Below, piece after piece: positions 40,601 through 49,071 of a DNA stretch of 64,000 nucleotides. The notes beneath the pieces are model-generated. The model was not told the DNA's origin. It saw nothing but the letters and a program-made list of their open reading frames with translations, and made no database searches. Position 1 is the stretch's first letter; the number at the start of each line of letters is the position of its first letter. A program made the position numbers and the translations under genes. This stretch comes from Paroceanicella profunda (GTDB taxonomy: Bacteria > Pseudomonadota > Alphaproteobacteria > Rhodobacterales > Rhodobacteraceae), in contig NZ_CP040818.1 of NCBI RefSeq assembly GCF_005887635.2, positions 3,316,501-3,380,500 of the forward strand, read 5' to 3'.

Positions 40601-40783
40601 GCGGCAGCGCAGTCGGAAGTGGCCGCGGAACCGGAAGTGGCCCCCGCAGAGCCCGCGCCGGTCGCCGCGACTGCGGCCCCTGCGGAAAGCGCAGCCGGGG
40701 AAACCTCCGCGCCGCAGCCCGCCGCGGGTGAGGAGGCCGAGCCCAAGCCACGCCGCCGCGGCTGGTGGTCAGCGAAGAGCTGA
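37634..40783 (+). CDS. rne: Ribonuclease E
   Basis: RNase E is the essential endonuclease that starts mRNA decay and processes rRNA and tRNA; it also scaffolds the degradosome. The 1049-residue protein has an S1 domain split by an acidic, low-complexity insert (about residues 95-300), a form common in alphaproteobacteria. The catalytic aspartates are D518 (AIDVNSGR) and D561 (VIDFIDMD), with the same 43-residue spacing as E. coli D303/D346. The Zn-link cysteines are C619 and C622 in CPHCHGTG. The C-terminal ~320 residues are disordered, Ala/Glu/Pro-rich with Arg/Lys patches, the likely RNA and partner-binding tail. AAGGA precedes the ATG at 37634. A very strong terminator follows. Confidence 0.97.
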   Translation: MAQKMLIDATHPEETRVVVVEGNKVEEFDFESINKRQLAGNIYLAKVTRVEPSLQAAFIDYGGNRHGFLAFAEIHPDYYQIPMADREALLAEEARNATEEVEEEDRKPVKKRRRSSRSRKRGGEGDDQRAEDAETVAADAADAAPSADDTASEAETEDTPPPLDAVVSEDTPSAAAGRMPDAVDVAGEEGVPSAATGSTDSTPAEPAPDGADVALNTAAEDVSDTPAADDEAEGDADGTEPKKGPSSIAESAGADDDDVVTEDSRADARGTDDDSSDDEEIESVGADDMAEEMRPRRSNVRRYKIQEVIKVRQILLVQVVKEERGNKGAALTTYLSLPGRYCVLMPNTARGGGISRKITNAADRKKLKEIASELEVPTGAGLIIRTAGSERTKSEIKRDYEYLMRQWDQVRELTLRSIAPTLIYEEGSLIKRSIRDLYSKEIDEILVEGAEGFREARDYMKMLMPSHSRNVKPYAEQIPLYSRYQVESYLASMFNPIVQLKSGGYIVIGVTEALVAIDVNSGRATREHSIEETALKTNLEAADEVARQLRLRDLAGLIVIDFIDMDERRNNTAVEKRMKDRLKSDRARIQIGKISGFGLMEMSRQRLRPGMLEASTAPCPHCHGTGLIRSGESMALTILREIEEEGVRARSKEVLVSAPVAVSNYLMNQKRDAILRIEQRYGLSVRIESDPALISPDYRIERFKVASRVIGLGGTSAPVTVDTYMDEYEEEAEETVVEIEIETTPAPAAAPAAEQEEEARAPSSEDGGAPRKKRRRRRRRGGNGESREGDQQNGRDEADEDGDSGAEDSSPVAAEPVTSEAAPAEPVAAEAAAPVEVPSEPAAAPADASAAQTAPETVAEPAAEAEAEKPAKPARKPRTRRKPAAKKESASDALEVIGEEATAGSGDSTAISVPEDKAEAPARKPRARKRPSRSAKAAADAEAAAEETAAAAEAAPAAEAPVAADTAPAPEPTPEPAPEARPEAEAQPEAAAQSEVAAEPEVAPAEPAPVAATAAPAESAAGETSAPQPAAGEEAEPKPRRRGWWSAKS

Positions 40784-40807
40784 GGTCCCCGCCCGGATCA
40801 GAACACG

Positions 40808-40839
40808 CGCCCGCTCCCCCCGGGGGGAGCGGGCGTTTT
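40808..40839 (+). terminator. Strong rho-independent terminator of rne
   Basis: Perfect 14-bp arms (40808-40821 and 40822-40835; the central C/G bases form the loop) directly followed by TTTT and CTT. Confidence 0.92.
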
Positions 40840-40990
40840 CTTGCCCGGTTGTCGCCGCGGGCGGCCGACCTGCGCATCATGCCGCCCGAGCCCGCCCGAT
40901 GGCGGCAAACCTTGCCGAGGCCATCACGCCCCCGGCTTCCGCTGGCGCCGCTTTCACAGATCTCCGCGAGTGTATCCCCGCGCGACCCGA

Positions 40991-41297
40991 CAGGGCCGCA
41001 GGGCCGCAGGGCCGCAGGGCCGCAGGGCCGCAGGGCCGCAGGGCCGCAGGGCCGCAGGGCCGCAGGGCCGCAGGGCCGCAGGGCCGCAGGGCCGCAGGGC
41101 CGCAGGGCCGCAGGGCCGCAGGGCCGCAGGGCCGCAGGGCCGCAGGGCCGCAGGGCCGCAGGGCCGCAGGGCCGCAGGGCCGCAGGGCCGCAGGGCCGCA
41201 GGGCCGCAGGGCCGCAGGGCCGCAGGGCCGCAGGGCCGCAGGGCCGCAGGGCCGCAGGGCCGCAGGGCCGCAGGGCCGCAGGGCCGCAGGGCCGCAG
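40991..41297. repeat. Perfect 8-bp microsatellite, 38 copies of CAGGGCCG
   Basis: The unit CAGGGCCG is repeated 38 times without a single mismatch from 40991 to 41294, plus CAG. It lies in the 636-bp gap between the convergent ends of rne and an aminotransferase gene. Because 8 is not a multiple of 3, all frames cycle and read as collagen-like or Cys/Pro-rich peptides; none is a gene. The flanks 40840-40990 and 41298-41419 show nothing else. Confidence 0.98.
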
Positions 41298-41419
41298 AAG
41301 ACCGCCCCGATCCGCCCTCTTGCGCAAGAGCGGATGTGCGCCGGGCGACAAGCGCGCAACGCCGGGCCGGCCCGGGTGTCACGCTGGTGCTACTCCCTCG
41401 CAGCCCGGGAGCCCGAGTG

Positions 41420-42565
41420 TCAGCGGCGGGCCATCCATGTTTTCAGGCGGCGGGCCGCCTCGACCATGTCGTCGGTCGAGCGGGCGAAGCTGAAGCGCAT
41501 GGTCCGGTGGCCCCGCACGGGGTCGAAGTCCAGCCCCGGCGTGGCGGCCACCCCGGCTTCGGCCAGCATGGCGGCGGTGAAGGCGTGGCTGTCATCGGTG
41601 AGGTCGGAGAGATCGGCATAGAGGTAGAAGGCGCCGTCGCAGGGGGCGAGACGGGAGAAGCCGGCGGCGGGCAGCTCGTTGAGCAGGATCTCGCGGTTCC
41701 TCGCGTAGACGGCGAGATGGCCCTCGCATTCCTCCACCGCGTCCAGCGCGCCCAGGGCGGCGACCTGGCTTGCGTGCGGCGCGCAGATGAAGAAGTTCTG
41801 CGCCAGCCGTTCGACCATGCGCACATGGCTCTCGGGCACCACCATCCAGCCGATGCGCCAGCCGGTCATCGAGAAGTACTTCGAGAAGGAGTTGATCACG
41901 AACACCTCGTCGGTCACCTCCAGCGCGCTCACCGGGCGGCGGCCGTCGAACTGGATGCCGTGGTAGATCTCGTCGGAGATGAAGGCGATGCCGGCGCGGC
42001 GGCAGGCGTCCGCGAGGGCCTGCAGCGCGCCCTTGCCCAGCATCGTGCCGGTGGGGTTGGCCGGCGAGGCCACGAGCAGGCCCTGCAGGTCCGCGTTCTC
42101 CAGGTGCACGGGCGCGGGCTGGAAGCGGGTGGAGGCTTCCGTGGCGATGGAGACCGGCTCCAGGTCCAGCCCCCGCAGGATGTTGCGGTAGCTCGGGTAG
42201 CCCGGATCGCCGATCGCCACGCGGTCGCCCGCATCGAACAGCGCGAGGAAGGTGAGCAGGAAACCCGCGGAGGAGCCGGCGGTGACCACGATCCGCTCCG
42301 CCGGCACGCTGAGGCCGTACCACTCCCGGTAGAGGCGGGAGATGCGCGCGCGCAGCTCCGGCAGGCCGAGCGCCACCGTGTAGCCGAGCGCCTCGCGCTC
42401 CATCGCCGCGACCAGTGCCTCGCGCGCGAGGCGCGGCGCGGGCGTGGCGGGCTGGCCGACCTCCATGTGGATGACGTCACCGCCCGCCAGCTCCTTCAGG
42501 CGGGCAGCCTCCATCACGTCCATCACGATAAAGGGATCGACGGCACCACGGGTTGAAAATCGCAT
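41420..42565 (-). CDS. PLP-dependent class I/II aminotransferase
   Basis: A 381-residue fold-type I aminotransferase. It shows HMEVGQPATPAP at the substrate/PLP entrance, GYTVALGLPELRARI, ASPANPTGT, SDEIYHG and the PLP lysine K229 in NSFSKYFSMTGWRIGW. The C-terminal Arg for the substrate carboxylate is probably in TMRFSFARS. The family includes aspartate, alanine and other amino-acid aminotransferases; the exact substrate is not readable. It is divergent from the M48 protease gene (95-base gap) and convergent with rne across the 8-bp repeat array. The start at 42565 matches family length. Confidence 0.93.
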   Translation of the reverse strand: MRFSTRGAVDPFIVMDVMEAARLKELAGGDVIHMEVGQPATPAPRLAREALVAAMEREALGYTVALGLPELRARISRLYREWYGLSVPAERIVVTAGSSAGFLLTFLALFDAGDRVAIGDPGYPSYRNILRGLDLEPVSIATEASTRFQPAPVHLENADLQGLLVASPANPTGTMLGKGALQALADACRRAGIAFISDEIYHGIQFDGRRPVSALEVTDEVFVINSFSKYFSMTGWRIGWMVVPESHVRMVERLAQNFFICAPHASQVAALGALDAVEECEGHLAVYARNREILLNELPAAGFSRLAPCDGAFYLYADLSDLTDDSHAFTAAMLAEAGVAATPGLDFDPVRGHRTMRFSFARSTDDMVEAARRLKTWMARR

Positions 42566-42660
42566 GGGATTGGGTCCTTATCTGACTGCTTCCGGCAGGG
42601 GCGGAGACCCTCGCGGACCTCGCGCCGGGAAGCGCGACCACAACTTGTGGGGAGAACGCG

Positions 42661-44055
42661 GTGAGGTCAATCGACAGCAAACCGGCCCGCGCGGGCCGCG
42701 TGTCCGGCGGGCGGGCCCTGTTCCGGGCCGTGACCGCAGGGCTGTTGCTTGCCGCCTCCGCGCTCGGCGCGCCCGCCCAGGGGCTGATCCGCGACGCGGA
42801 GGTGGAGCGCACGCTCGACCGCATCGCCGAGCCGGTGTTCCAGGGCGGCGGGGTCTCGCCCTCCTCCATCAAGCTCTACATCATCGGTGACAGCAGCCTG
42901 AACGCCTTCGTGGCCGGCGGGCGGAACATCTTCATCAACACCGGCATGCTGATGCGGCTCACCCGCGCGCGCCAGATCCAGGCGGTGCTGGCGCATGAGC
43001 TCGGCCACATCAACGGCGGCCACCTCGCCCGGCGCGGGCTCGACACCGAGGGCGCCACCGGGGCGGCGGCGGTGGGCATCCTGCTGGCCATCGCCGCGGG
43101 CATCGCCGGCAGCCCGGACGCGGCGGGGGCGATCTTCACCGGCAGCCAGTCGGTGCTGCAGCGCTCCTTCCTGCAGTTCTCGCGCGGGGAGGAGGCCAGC
43201 GCCGACCAGGCCGGCCTCACCTACATGGAGCGCGCCGGGATCAACCCCACCGGCATGCGCGAGGTGCTCGACATCCTGCGCGGGCAGGAGCAGATGATGG
43301 GCCGCAACGTGGACCCCTACGCCCTCACCCACCCGATGAGCGTGGACCGCATGTTGCTGGCCGAGCGCCGCATCGACAGCTCGCCCTTCCGCGACAAGCC
43401 CGACGACCCGGACCTCGCCTATTGGGTGGAGCGGATGCGCGCCAAGCTGGAAGGCTTCACCAAGCGCCCGGAGACCGTTCTGGAGAGCCTGCCGAACGAT
43501 GACAGCGAGTTCACCCTGGTGCGCCGCGCCGTGGCCCTGCACCGCCTGCCGGACCCGAAGGGGGCGATGCAGGCGATGGACCGGCTGCTGGCGAAGCGGC
43601 CGGGCGACCCGTTCTATCTGGAGCTGAAGGCGCAGATCCTGCTGGAGAGCGGCCGGGTGGCCGAATCTGTGCCCTTCTACCGCCGGGCCGCCGCCGCCGC
43701 GCCGAAGGAGCCGCTGATCGCCGCGGAGCTGGCGCATGCGCTCATCGCGCTGGATGACGGGACCGGCAACAGCAAGGGCAATGCCGAGGCCCTCACCATC
43801 CTGAAGAAGGCCACTCGGGACGACCCGGCCAACGGCATCGCCCTGCGCGACCTGGCCCTGGCCTATGCGCGCGACGGCCAGGAGGGCCTCGCGGCCCTTG
43901 CAACCGCCGAGCGCTACGCGCTACGCACCGACTTCGCGGACGTGATCCGCCATGCGCGTCATGCCGTCGCCGTGCTGCCGGAAGGCAGCCCCGGCTGGCT
44001 CAGGGCGCAGGATCTCATCCTCGTCGCCGAGCGCATGGAAAAGAAGAGACAGTAG
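42661..44055 (+). CDS. Periplasmic M48 metalloprotease with TPR region (BepA-like)
   Basis: A 464-residue protein with an N-terminal signal peptide (LFRAVTAGLLLAASALGAPAQG). The zinc site is H112ELGH116, and the third ligand Glu is in the FSRGEEASADQAGL segment. A hydrophobic loop (AVGILLAIAAGIAG) lies between. The C-terminal half is a TPR-like helical array (for example LAKRPGDPFYLELKAQILLESG). BepA-type proteases check outer-membrane protein assembly. The start is GTG at 42661, with GGGGAGAA 5-6 bases upstream. The DsbA-like gene follows 12 bases later, so the two periplasmic factors likely form an operon. Confidence 0.93.
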   Translation: MRSIDSKPARAGRVSGGRALFRAVTAGLLLAASALGAPAQGLIRDAEVERTLDRIAEPVFQGGGVSPSSIKLYIIGDSSLNAFVAGGRNIFINTGMLMRLTRARQIQAVLAHELGHINGGHLARRGLDTEGATGAAAVGILLAIAAGIAGSPDAAGAIFTGSQSVLQRSFLQFSRGEEASADQAGLTYMERAGINPTGMREVLDILRGQEQMMGRNVDPYALTHPMSVDRMLLAERRIDSSPFRDKPDDPDLAYWVERMRAKLEGFTKRPETVLESLPNDDSEFTLVRRAVALHRLPDPKGAMQAMDRLLAKRPGDPFYLELKAQILLESGRVAESVPFYRRAAAAAPKEPLIAAELAHALIALDDGTGNSKGNAEALTILKKATRDDPANGIALRDLALAYARDGQEGLAALATAERYALRTDFADVIRHARHAVAVLPEGSPGWLRAQDLILVAERMEKKRQ

Positions 44056-44067
44056 GAGAGACAGCAG

Positions 44068-44847
44068 ATGATCAGATCCGGGCTCATGGCCCTTGCCCTC
44101 GGCCTCACGGCGCTGCCCGTGCTGACCCTGCCTGCCGCGGCGCAGGACGCGCCGGCGCAGACCGGCGTTCCGGGCCTCGACCGCGACGCGCTGCGCGCCG
44201 AGATCCGGGCCTATCTGCTCGACAATCCGGAAGTGATCTACGAGGCCATCCAGGAGCTGGAGAAGCGCCGCAAGGCCGCCTCCGCCTCCGCGGAGCAGAA
44301 CCTGGTGCGCGACAACGCCGCCGCGCTGTTCGATGACGGCTACTCCAACGTGGACGGCAACCCCGACGGCAAGCTCACCCTGGTGGAGTTCTTCGACTAC
44401 CGCTGCGGCTACTGCAAGCGCGCCCATGACGACGTGCAGAAGCTGGTGCGCGAGGATGGCGACATCCGCTTCATCCGCAAGGAATTTCCCATCCTCGGGC
44501 CCGACAGCCTGCTGGCCTCGCGCGCCGCACTTGCCGCCCAGCTTCAGGGAGACCCGGAGGTCTATCTCGCCTTTTCCAACGCGATGATGGAATTCGGCGG
44601 CCCGCTCACCGACACCACCATCGACCGGCTGGCCGACCGCGCCGGCGTGGACGTGGAGCGCATGCACGCCGAGATGGAGAGCGACGAGGTGAACCGCCGC
44701 CTGCAGAGCAACCACGCCCTCGCTCAGGCGCTGCAGATCGGGGGCACCCCCACCTTCATCATCGGCGAGACCATCGTGCGCGGCTACCTGCCCTACGAGG
44801 ACATGGCCAGGGCGATCGACGACGCCCACGCCACCCTGCAGGACTGA
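44068..44847 (+). CDS. DsbA/ScsC-family periplasmic thiol-disulfide protein
   Basis: A 259-residue exported thioredoxin-fold protein. The signal peptide is LMALALGLTALPVLTLPAAA; a helical N-terminal segment (DALRAEIRAYLLDNPEVIYEAIQELEKRRK) is like the oligomerisation region of ScsC-type proteins. The active site is C113-G-Y-C116 in FFDYRCGYCKRAH, and the cis-Pro loop is GGTPTFII. It probably oxidises or isomerises disulfides in envelope proteins. AGGAGAG lies about 8 bases before the ATG, overlapping the stop of the M48 protease gene, so they are co-transcribed. Confidence 0.94.
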   Translation: MIRSGLMALALGLTALPVLTLPAAAQDAPAQTGVPGLDRDALRAEIRAYLLDNPEVIYEAIQELEKRRKAASASAEQNLVRDNAAALFDDGYSNVDGNPDGKLTLVEFFDYRCGYCKRAHDDVQKLVREDGDIRFIRKEFPILGPDSLLASRAALAAQLQGDPEVYLAFSNAMMEFGGPLTDTTIDRLADRAGVDVERMHAEMESDEVNRRLQSNHALAQALQIGGTPTFIIGETIVRGYLPYEDMARAIDDAHATLQD

Positions 44848-45022
44848 TCCGACCACCCGGGCCGAACCGGACCCCGCCGCCCCGCCTGCCGGGCGCGGCG
44901 GCGGTTGCGGGCTTGCCCGATCCCCCCCCGAGATCGACGCTTTAATCTCAGTTCACGCTTGCGTATAAGCGGCTGCAATACAGGCGGGACCACCGCCAGT
45001 CGCGAAGGGCTCCGAGGTACAC

Positions 45023-45511
45023 ATGGGCAACAAATACGAACACGACGTCGCCTTCATCCGCGCTCTGGCGGATCTGCTGCGCGAGAGCGATCTTTCGGAG
45101 ATCGAGGTGAAACGCGAATTCGGAGAGGATGACGCCCTGAACGTCCGCGTCGCCCGCCAGATGGCCGCGGCACCGGCGCCGGCTCCGATGCAGAGCTATG
45201 CACCCGCGCCGATGGCCGCTCCGGCCCCCTCGGCCGCGGCCAGCGCGCCGCAGGCTCCCGAGGATCCCGCCCAGCATCCGGGCGCCATCACCTCGCCGAT
45301 GGTCGGCACCGTCTACCTGCAGCCGGAGCCGGGCTCCACGCCCTATGCCAAGGTGGGCGACCAGGTTCAGGAAGGCCAGACCCTGCTCATCGTCGAGGCG
45401 ATGAAGACGATGAACCAGATCCCCGCCCCCCGGGCCGGCACGGTCAAACGCATTCTCGTCGACGACGGGGCGCCTGTCGAATACGGCACGCCGCTGATGA
45501 TCGTCGAATAA
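45023..45511 (+). CDS. accB: Biotin carboxyl carrier protein of acetyl-CoA carboxylase
   Basis: AccB carries biotin between the carboxylase and the carboxyltransferase in malonyl-CoA synthesis. The 162-residue protein has an N-terminal helix (EHDVAFIRALADLLRESDLSEIEVK), an Ala/Pro linker (about residues 50-85), and a C-terminal biotinyl domain with K128 in EAMKTMN (the usual motif is EAMKLMN). GAGG lies about 6 bases before the ATG. It is followed 12 bases later by accC. A short palindrome with arms CGCTT/AAGCG is seen at about 44956-44971 upstream; its meaning is unknown. Confidence 0.97.
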   Translation: MGNKYEHDVAFIRALADLLRESDLSEIEVKREFGEDDALNVRVARQMAAAPAPAPMQSYAPAPMAAPAPSAAASAPQAPEDPAQHPGAITSPMVGTVYLQPEPGSTPYAKVGDQVQEGQTLLIVEAMKTMNQIPAPRAGTVKRILVDDGAPVEYGTPLMIVE

Positions 45512-45523
45512 CCGGGGCCCCCG

Positions 45524-46861
45524 ATGTTCAAAAAGATCCTCATCGCCAATCGCGGGGAGATCGCGCTGCGCGTTCACCGCGCCGCCCGCGAGATGGGTAT
45601 CAAGACCGTGGCCATCCATTCCACGGCTGATACCGACGCGATGCATGTCCGCCTCGCCGACGAGAGCATCTGCGTCGGCCCGCCCTCGGCCGCGCAGAGC
45701 TATCTCAACATCCCCGCCATCATCTCGGCCTGCGAGATCACCGGGGCCGACGCGGTTCACCCCGGCTACGGCTTCCTCTCCGAGAACCAGAACTTCGCCC
45801 AGATCCTGGAGGATCACGGCATCACCTTCATCGGCCCGCGCTCCGAGCATATCGCGGTGATGGGCGACAAGATCGCCGCCAAGGACACGATGAAGAAGCT
45901 CGGCGTGCCCTGCGTGCCCGGCTCGGACGGCGGTCTCGCCAGTTTCGAGGAGGCGCGTGACGTGGCCGAGGGCATGGGGTTCCCCGTGCTGATCAAGGCC
46001 GCCTCCGGTGGCGGCGGGCGCGGCATGAAGGTCGCGCGCTCCGCGGCGGAACTGGAGAACGCCTACCGCACCGCCCGGTCGGAGGCCAAGGCCGCCTTCG
46101 GCGACGACACCGTCTACATGGAGAAGTACCTCTCCATCCCCCGGCACATCGAGGTGCAGGTCTTCGGTGACGGCAAGGGCCGCGCGGTGCACCTGGGCGA
46201 GCGCGACTGCTCGCTGCAGCGCCGCCACCAGAAGGTGCTGGAGGAGAGCCCCTCCCCGGTGATCGACGCCGAGACCCGCGCGCGCATCGGCGAGACCTGC
46301 GCGAAGGCGATCGGCGACCTGCATTACATCGGCGCCGGCACCATCGAGTTCCTCTACGAGAACGGCGAGTTCTTCTTCATCGAGATGAACACCCGCCTGC
46401 AGGTGGAGCACCCGGTGACCGAGGCGGTCTACGGGGTGGACCTCGTGGCCGAGCAGATCCGCGTCGCCGCCGGCGAGGAGATGAGCCTGCGCCAGGAGGA
46501 TCTCATCCCCCGCGGCCATGCCATCGAATGCCGAATCAACGCCGAGCGCCTGCCCGACTTCCGCCCCTGCCCGGGCCGGATCACCACGTTCCACGCCCCC
46601 GGCGGGCTGGGAGTGCGGATGGACAGCGCCATCTACGACGGCTACGTGATCCCGCCGTTCTACGACAGCCTGATCGCCAAGCTGATCGTGCATGCGCCCG
46701 ACCGCGAGGCCGCCCTGCACCGGCTGGACCGCGCCCTGTCGGAGCTGGTGGTGGACGGTGTGGACACCACCAAGCCGCTGTTCGAGGCCCTGCTGGAGCA
46801 GCCGGACGTGCGCACCGGCAATTACAACATCCACTGGCTGGAGAAGTTCCTCGGCATCTGA
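45524..46861 (+). CDS. accC: Biotin carboxylase subunit of acetyl-CoA carboxylase
   Basis: AccC carboxylates biotin on AccB using ATP and bicarbonate. The 445-residue protein is full length: N-terminal MFKKILIANRGEIALRV, the ATP-grasp glycine loop AASGGGGRGMKVA, the metal-binding FIEMNTRLQVEHPVTEAV and the C-terminal domain through to YNIHWLEKFLGI. The start is fixed by the conserved N-terminus. Forms the accBC operon; a palindrome follows the stop. Confidence 0.98.
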   Translation: MFKKILIANRGEIALRVHRAAREMGIKTVAIHSTADTDAMHVRLADESICVGPPSAAQSYLNIPAIISACEITGADAVHPGYGFLSENQNFAQILEDHGITFIGPRSEHIAVMGDKIAAKDTMKKLGVPCVPGSDGGLASFEEARDVAEGMGFPVLIKAASGGGGRGMKVARSAAELENAYRTARSEAKAAFGDDTVYMEKYLSIPRHIEVQVFGDGKGRAVHLGERDCSLQRRHQKVLEESPSPVIDAETRARIGETCAKAIGDLHYIGAGTIEFLYENGEFFFIEMNTRLQVEHPVTEAVYGVDLVAEQIRVAAGEEMSLRQEDLIPRGHAIECRINAERLPDFRPCPGRITTFHAPGGLGVRMDSAIYDGYVIPPFYDSLIAKLIVHAPDREAALHRLDRALSELVVDGVDTTKPLFEALLEQPDVRTGNYNIHWLEKFLGI

Positions 46862-46868
46862 CCAGCCT

Positions 46869-46892
46869 CCGGGGCCCCCGCCGGGGCCCCGG
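46869..46892 (+). terminator. Hairpin after accC
   Basis: Perfect 10-bp arms CCGGGGCCCC and GGGGCCCCGG (46869-46878 and 46883-46892) with a 4-base loop, 7 bases after the stop. No T-run. It separates accBC from the ABC transporter genes. Confidence 0.55.
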
Positions 46893-47070
46893 CCCGGCCG
46901 ACGGACGGCCTGTCATCGCCCGCCCCGGGCGCCCCCCGCGCCGGGGCGACCGGGCGCCGGGCATGGCAAAACCCTTGATCGCCGGGCGTGTCCCGGCCAT
47001 TCTCCCTGACAAAACAGCCATCTCCGCGGCAGGCCCTGCCGCGGAAAGGCCCGTCCTGGGAGGGAACCTC

Positions 47071-48252
47071 GTGTCACGCATCGCGCTTGCGGCCGCTGCC
47101 GCCTCGCTTTTCGCCATGCCGGCCGCCGCCGACATCACCATTGCCCATGTCTATGGCAAGACCGGCCCGCTGGAAGCCTATGCGGCCCAGTCGCACACCG
47201 GGCTGATGATGGGGCTGGAATACGGCACTGACGGCACGATGGAGGTGAACGGCGAGAAGCTCGTCGTCATCGAGAAGGACACCCAGCTCAAGGCCGATCT
47301 CGGCAAGTCGCTTCTGGCGGAGGCCTACGGCGACGACGATGCCGCCATCGCCGTGGGCCCGGTCTCCTCCGGCGTGGCGCTGGCCATGCTGCCGGTGGCC
47401 GAGGAATACGAGCGCATCCTGATCGTGGAGCCGGCGGTGGCCGATTCCATCACCGGGGAGAACTGGAACCGCTACATCTTCCGCACCGGGCGCAACTCCA
47501 GCCAGGACGCGGTCTCCAACGCCGTGGCGCTGGGGCAGGAGGACACGGTGATCGCCACGCTGGCGCAGGACTACGCCTTCGGCCGCGACGGTGTCTCCGC
47601 CTTCCGCGAGGCTCTGGCGAAAACCCCCGCCAAGCTGGTGCACGAGGAATACGTGCCGCAGGACACCACGGATTTCACCGCCGCCGCCGAGCGCATCTTC
47701 ACCGCGCTGAAGGACAACCCGGCCACGCACAAGAAGCTGTTCATCATCTGGGCCGGCGCGAACAACCCGATGGGCAAGATCAACGCCATGGACCCCTCGC
47801 GCTTCGGGGTGGAGATCGCCACGGGCGGCAACATCCTCGCGGCGCTGAAGGCCTACAAGGAGCTCCCCGGCATGGAGGGCGCCACCTACTACTACTACGA
47901 CATCCCGAAGAACCCGGTGAACGACTGGCTGGTGACCGAGCACATGAAGCGCTTCGGCACCCCGCCGGATTTCTTCACCGCCGGCGGCATGGCAGCCGGG
48001 CTCGCCATCGTGGAGGCGCTCAAGGAAGCCAACAACGACACCGACGCGGAGACGCTGATCTCCACGCTCGAAGGCATGGAATGGCAGACGCCCAAGGGCT
48101 GGATGCGCTTCCGTCCGGAAGACCATCAGGCCATGCAGTCCATGTACCATTTCCGCATCAAGGTGGACCCGGCGGTGGAGTGGGGCATCCCGGAACTGGT
48201 GAACGAGATCGAGCCGATCGACATGGACATCCCGATCCGCAACACGCGCTGA
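47071..48252 (+). CDS. ABC transporter substrate-binding protein (type I periplasmic, branched-chain amino acid/amide class)
   Basis: A 393-residue periplasmic binding protein of the LivJ-like family. The signal peptide is RIALAAAAASLFAMPAAA, followed directly by DITIAHVYGKTGPLEAYA. The two-lobe type I fold is indicated by IAVGPVSSGVALAMLPVAEE, TLAQDYAFGRDGVSAFREA and FFTAGGMAAGLAIVEAL. The ligand may be a branched-chain amino acid, amide or aromatic acid. The start is taken as GTG at 47071 because GGGAGGG lies 7 bases upstream and the signal peptide then has normal length; a much longer open frame upstream overlaps accC and is not credible. First gene of a five-gene import system. Confidence 0.92.
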   Translation: MSRIALAAAAASLFAMPAAADITIAHVYGKTGPLEAYAAQSHTGLMMGLEYGTDGTMEVNGEKLVVIEKDTQLKADLGKSLLAEAYGDDDAAIAVGPVSSGVALAMLPVAEEYERILIVEPAVADSITGENWNRYIFRTGRNSSQDAVSNAVALGQEDTVIATLAQDYAFGRDGVSAFREALAKTPAKLVHEEYVPQDTTDFTAAAERIFTALKDNPATHKKLFIIWAGANNPMGKINAMDPSRFGVEIATGGNILAALKAYKELPGMEGATYYYYDIPKNPVNDWLVTEHMKRFGTPPDFFTAGGMAAGLAIVEALKEANNDTDAETLISTLEGMEWQTPKGWMRFRPEDHQAMQSMYHFRIKVDPAVEWGIPELVNEIEPIDMDIPIRNTR

Positions 48253-48306
48253 TCCCCCCGGCGCGCCCGGCCCCGGGCGCGCCTTCCCCGCAGGGCGGAG
48301 GATCCC

Positions 48307-49071
48307 ATGCCAGACCCGGTTCTCGAAACCCGCGACCTCACCATCCGCTTCGGCGGCCACGTGGCGGTGGACCGGGTGAGCTGCGCCTTCCTGCCCGGTG
48401 AGCTCACCGCCATCGTGGGCCCGAACGGCGCGGGAAAGACCACCTATTTCAACATCATCTCCGGCCAGTTGCCCGCCACCGAAGGGGCCGTGCTCCTGCG
48501 CGGCGAGGACATCACCCGCCTGCCCGCCTCCGAGCGCACCCGCCGCGGCATCGGCCGGGCCTTCCAGCTCACCAACCTCTTCCCCGCGCTCTCGGTGTTC
48601 GAGAACGTGCGCCTCGCGGTGCAGGCGAAGGCCGGGCGCGGCATGCGCTTCCTGTCCATGGCCAGCTCGCACCGCAGCCTCGCCGCGCGGGCCGAGGCGG
48701 TGCTGGAGGAGGTGCGGCTCACGCGCCTTGCCGGCCAGCCGGTCTCCGCCCTCAGCCACGGCGACCAGCGCAAGCTGGAGGTGGCCCTGCTCATCGCGCT
48801 GGAGCCTTCGGTCTACATGTTCGACGAGCCCACAGCCGGCATGTCGGTGGACGAGGCACCGGTGGTGCTGGACCTCATCGCCCGGCTGAAGGCGGAGGGC
48901 GGCCACACCATCCTGCTGGTGGAGCACAAGCTCGGCGTCATCCGCTCGCTCGCCGACCGGATCATCGTGCTGCACAACGGTGCACTGGCCGCCGACGGGC
49001 CGCCGGCCGAGGTGATGGCCTCCACCGTGGTGCAGGAGGCGTATCTGGGCCAGGAGCTTGCCGATGTCTGA
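48307..49071 (+). CDS. ABC transporter ATP-binding protein, LivG-like
   Basis: A 254-residue ATPase of the branched-chain amino acid/amide uptake family. Walker A is GPNGAGKTT, the signature region is SALSHGDQRKLE (an unusual SHGDQ form, often seen in urea/amide-type LivG proteins), and Walker B is VYMFDEPTAGMS. It overlaps the next gene by 8 bases. GCGGAGG lies about 7 bases before the ATG at 48307. Confidence 0.95.
   Translation: MPDPVLETRDLTIRFGGHVAVDRVSCAFLPGELTAIVGPNGAGKTTYFNIISGQLPATEGAVLLRGEDITRLPASERTRRGIGRAFQLTNLFPALSVFENVRLAVQAKAGRGMRFLSMASSHRSLAARAEAVLEEVRLTRLAGQPVSALSHGDQRKLEVALLIALEPSVYMFDEPTAGMSVDEAPVVLDLIARLKAEGGHTILLVEHKLGVIRSLADRIIVLHNGALAADGPPAEVMASTVVQEAYLGQELADV

Noticed and set aside
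40452..42556. Collagen-like and Cys/Pro-rich open frames running through the 8-bp array
   Set aside because: Any 8-bp repeat without stop codons is open in every frame. The peptides come from the repeat alone and their flanks are antisense or non-coding.
44940..44975. Promoter and palindrome (CGCTT/AAGCG) upstream of accB
   Set aside because: The -10-like TATAAG lies inside the palindrome but no good -35 pairs with it; too weak to report as a feature.
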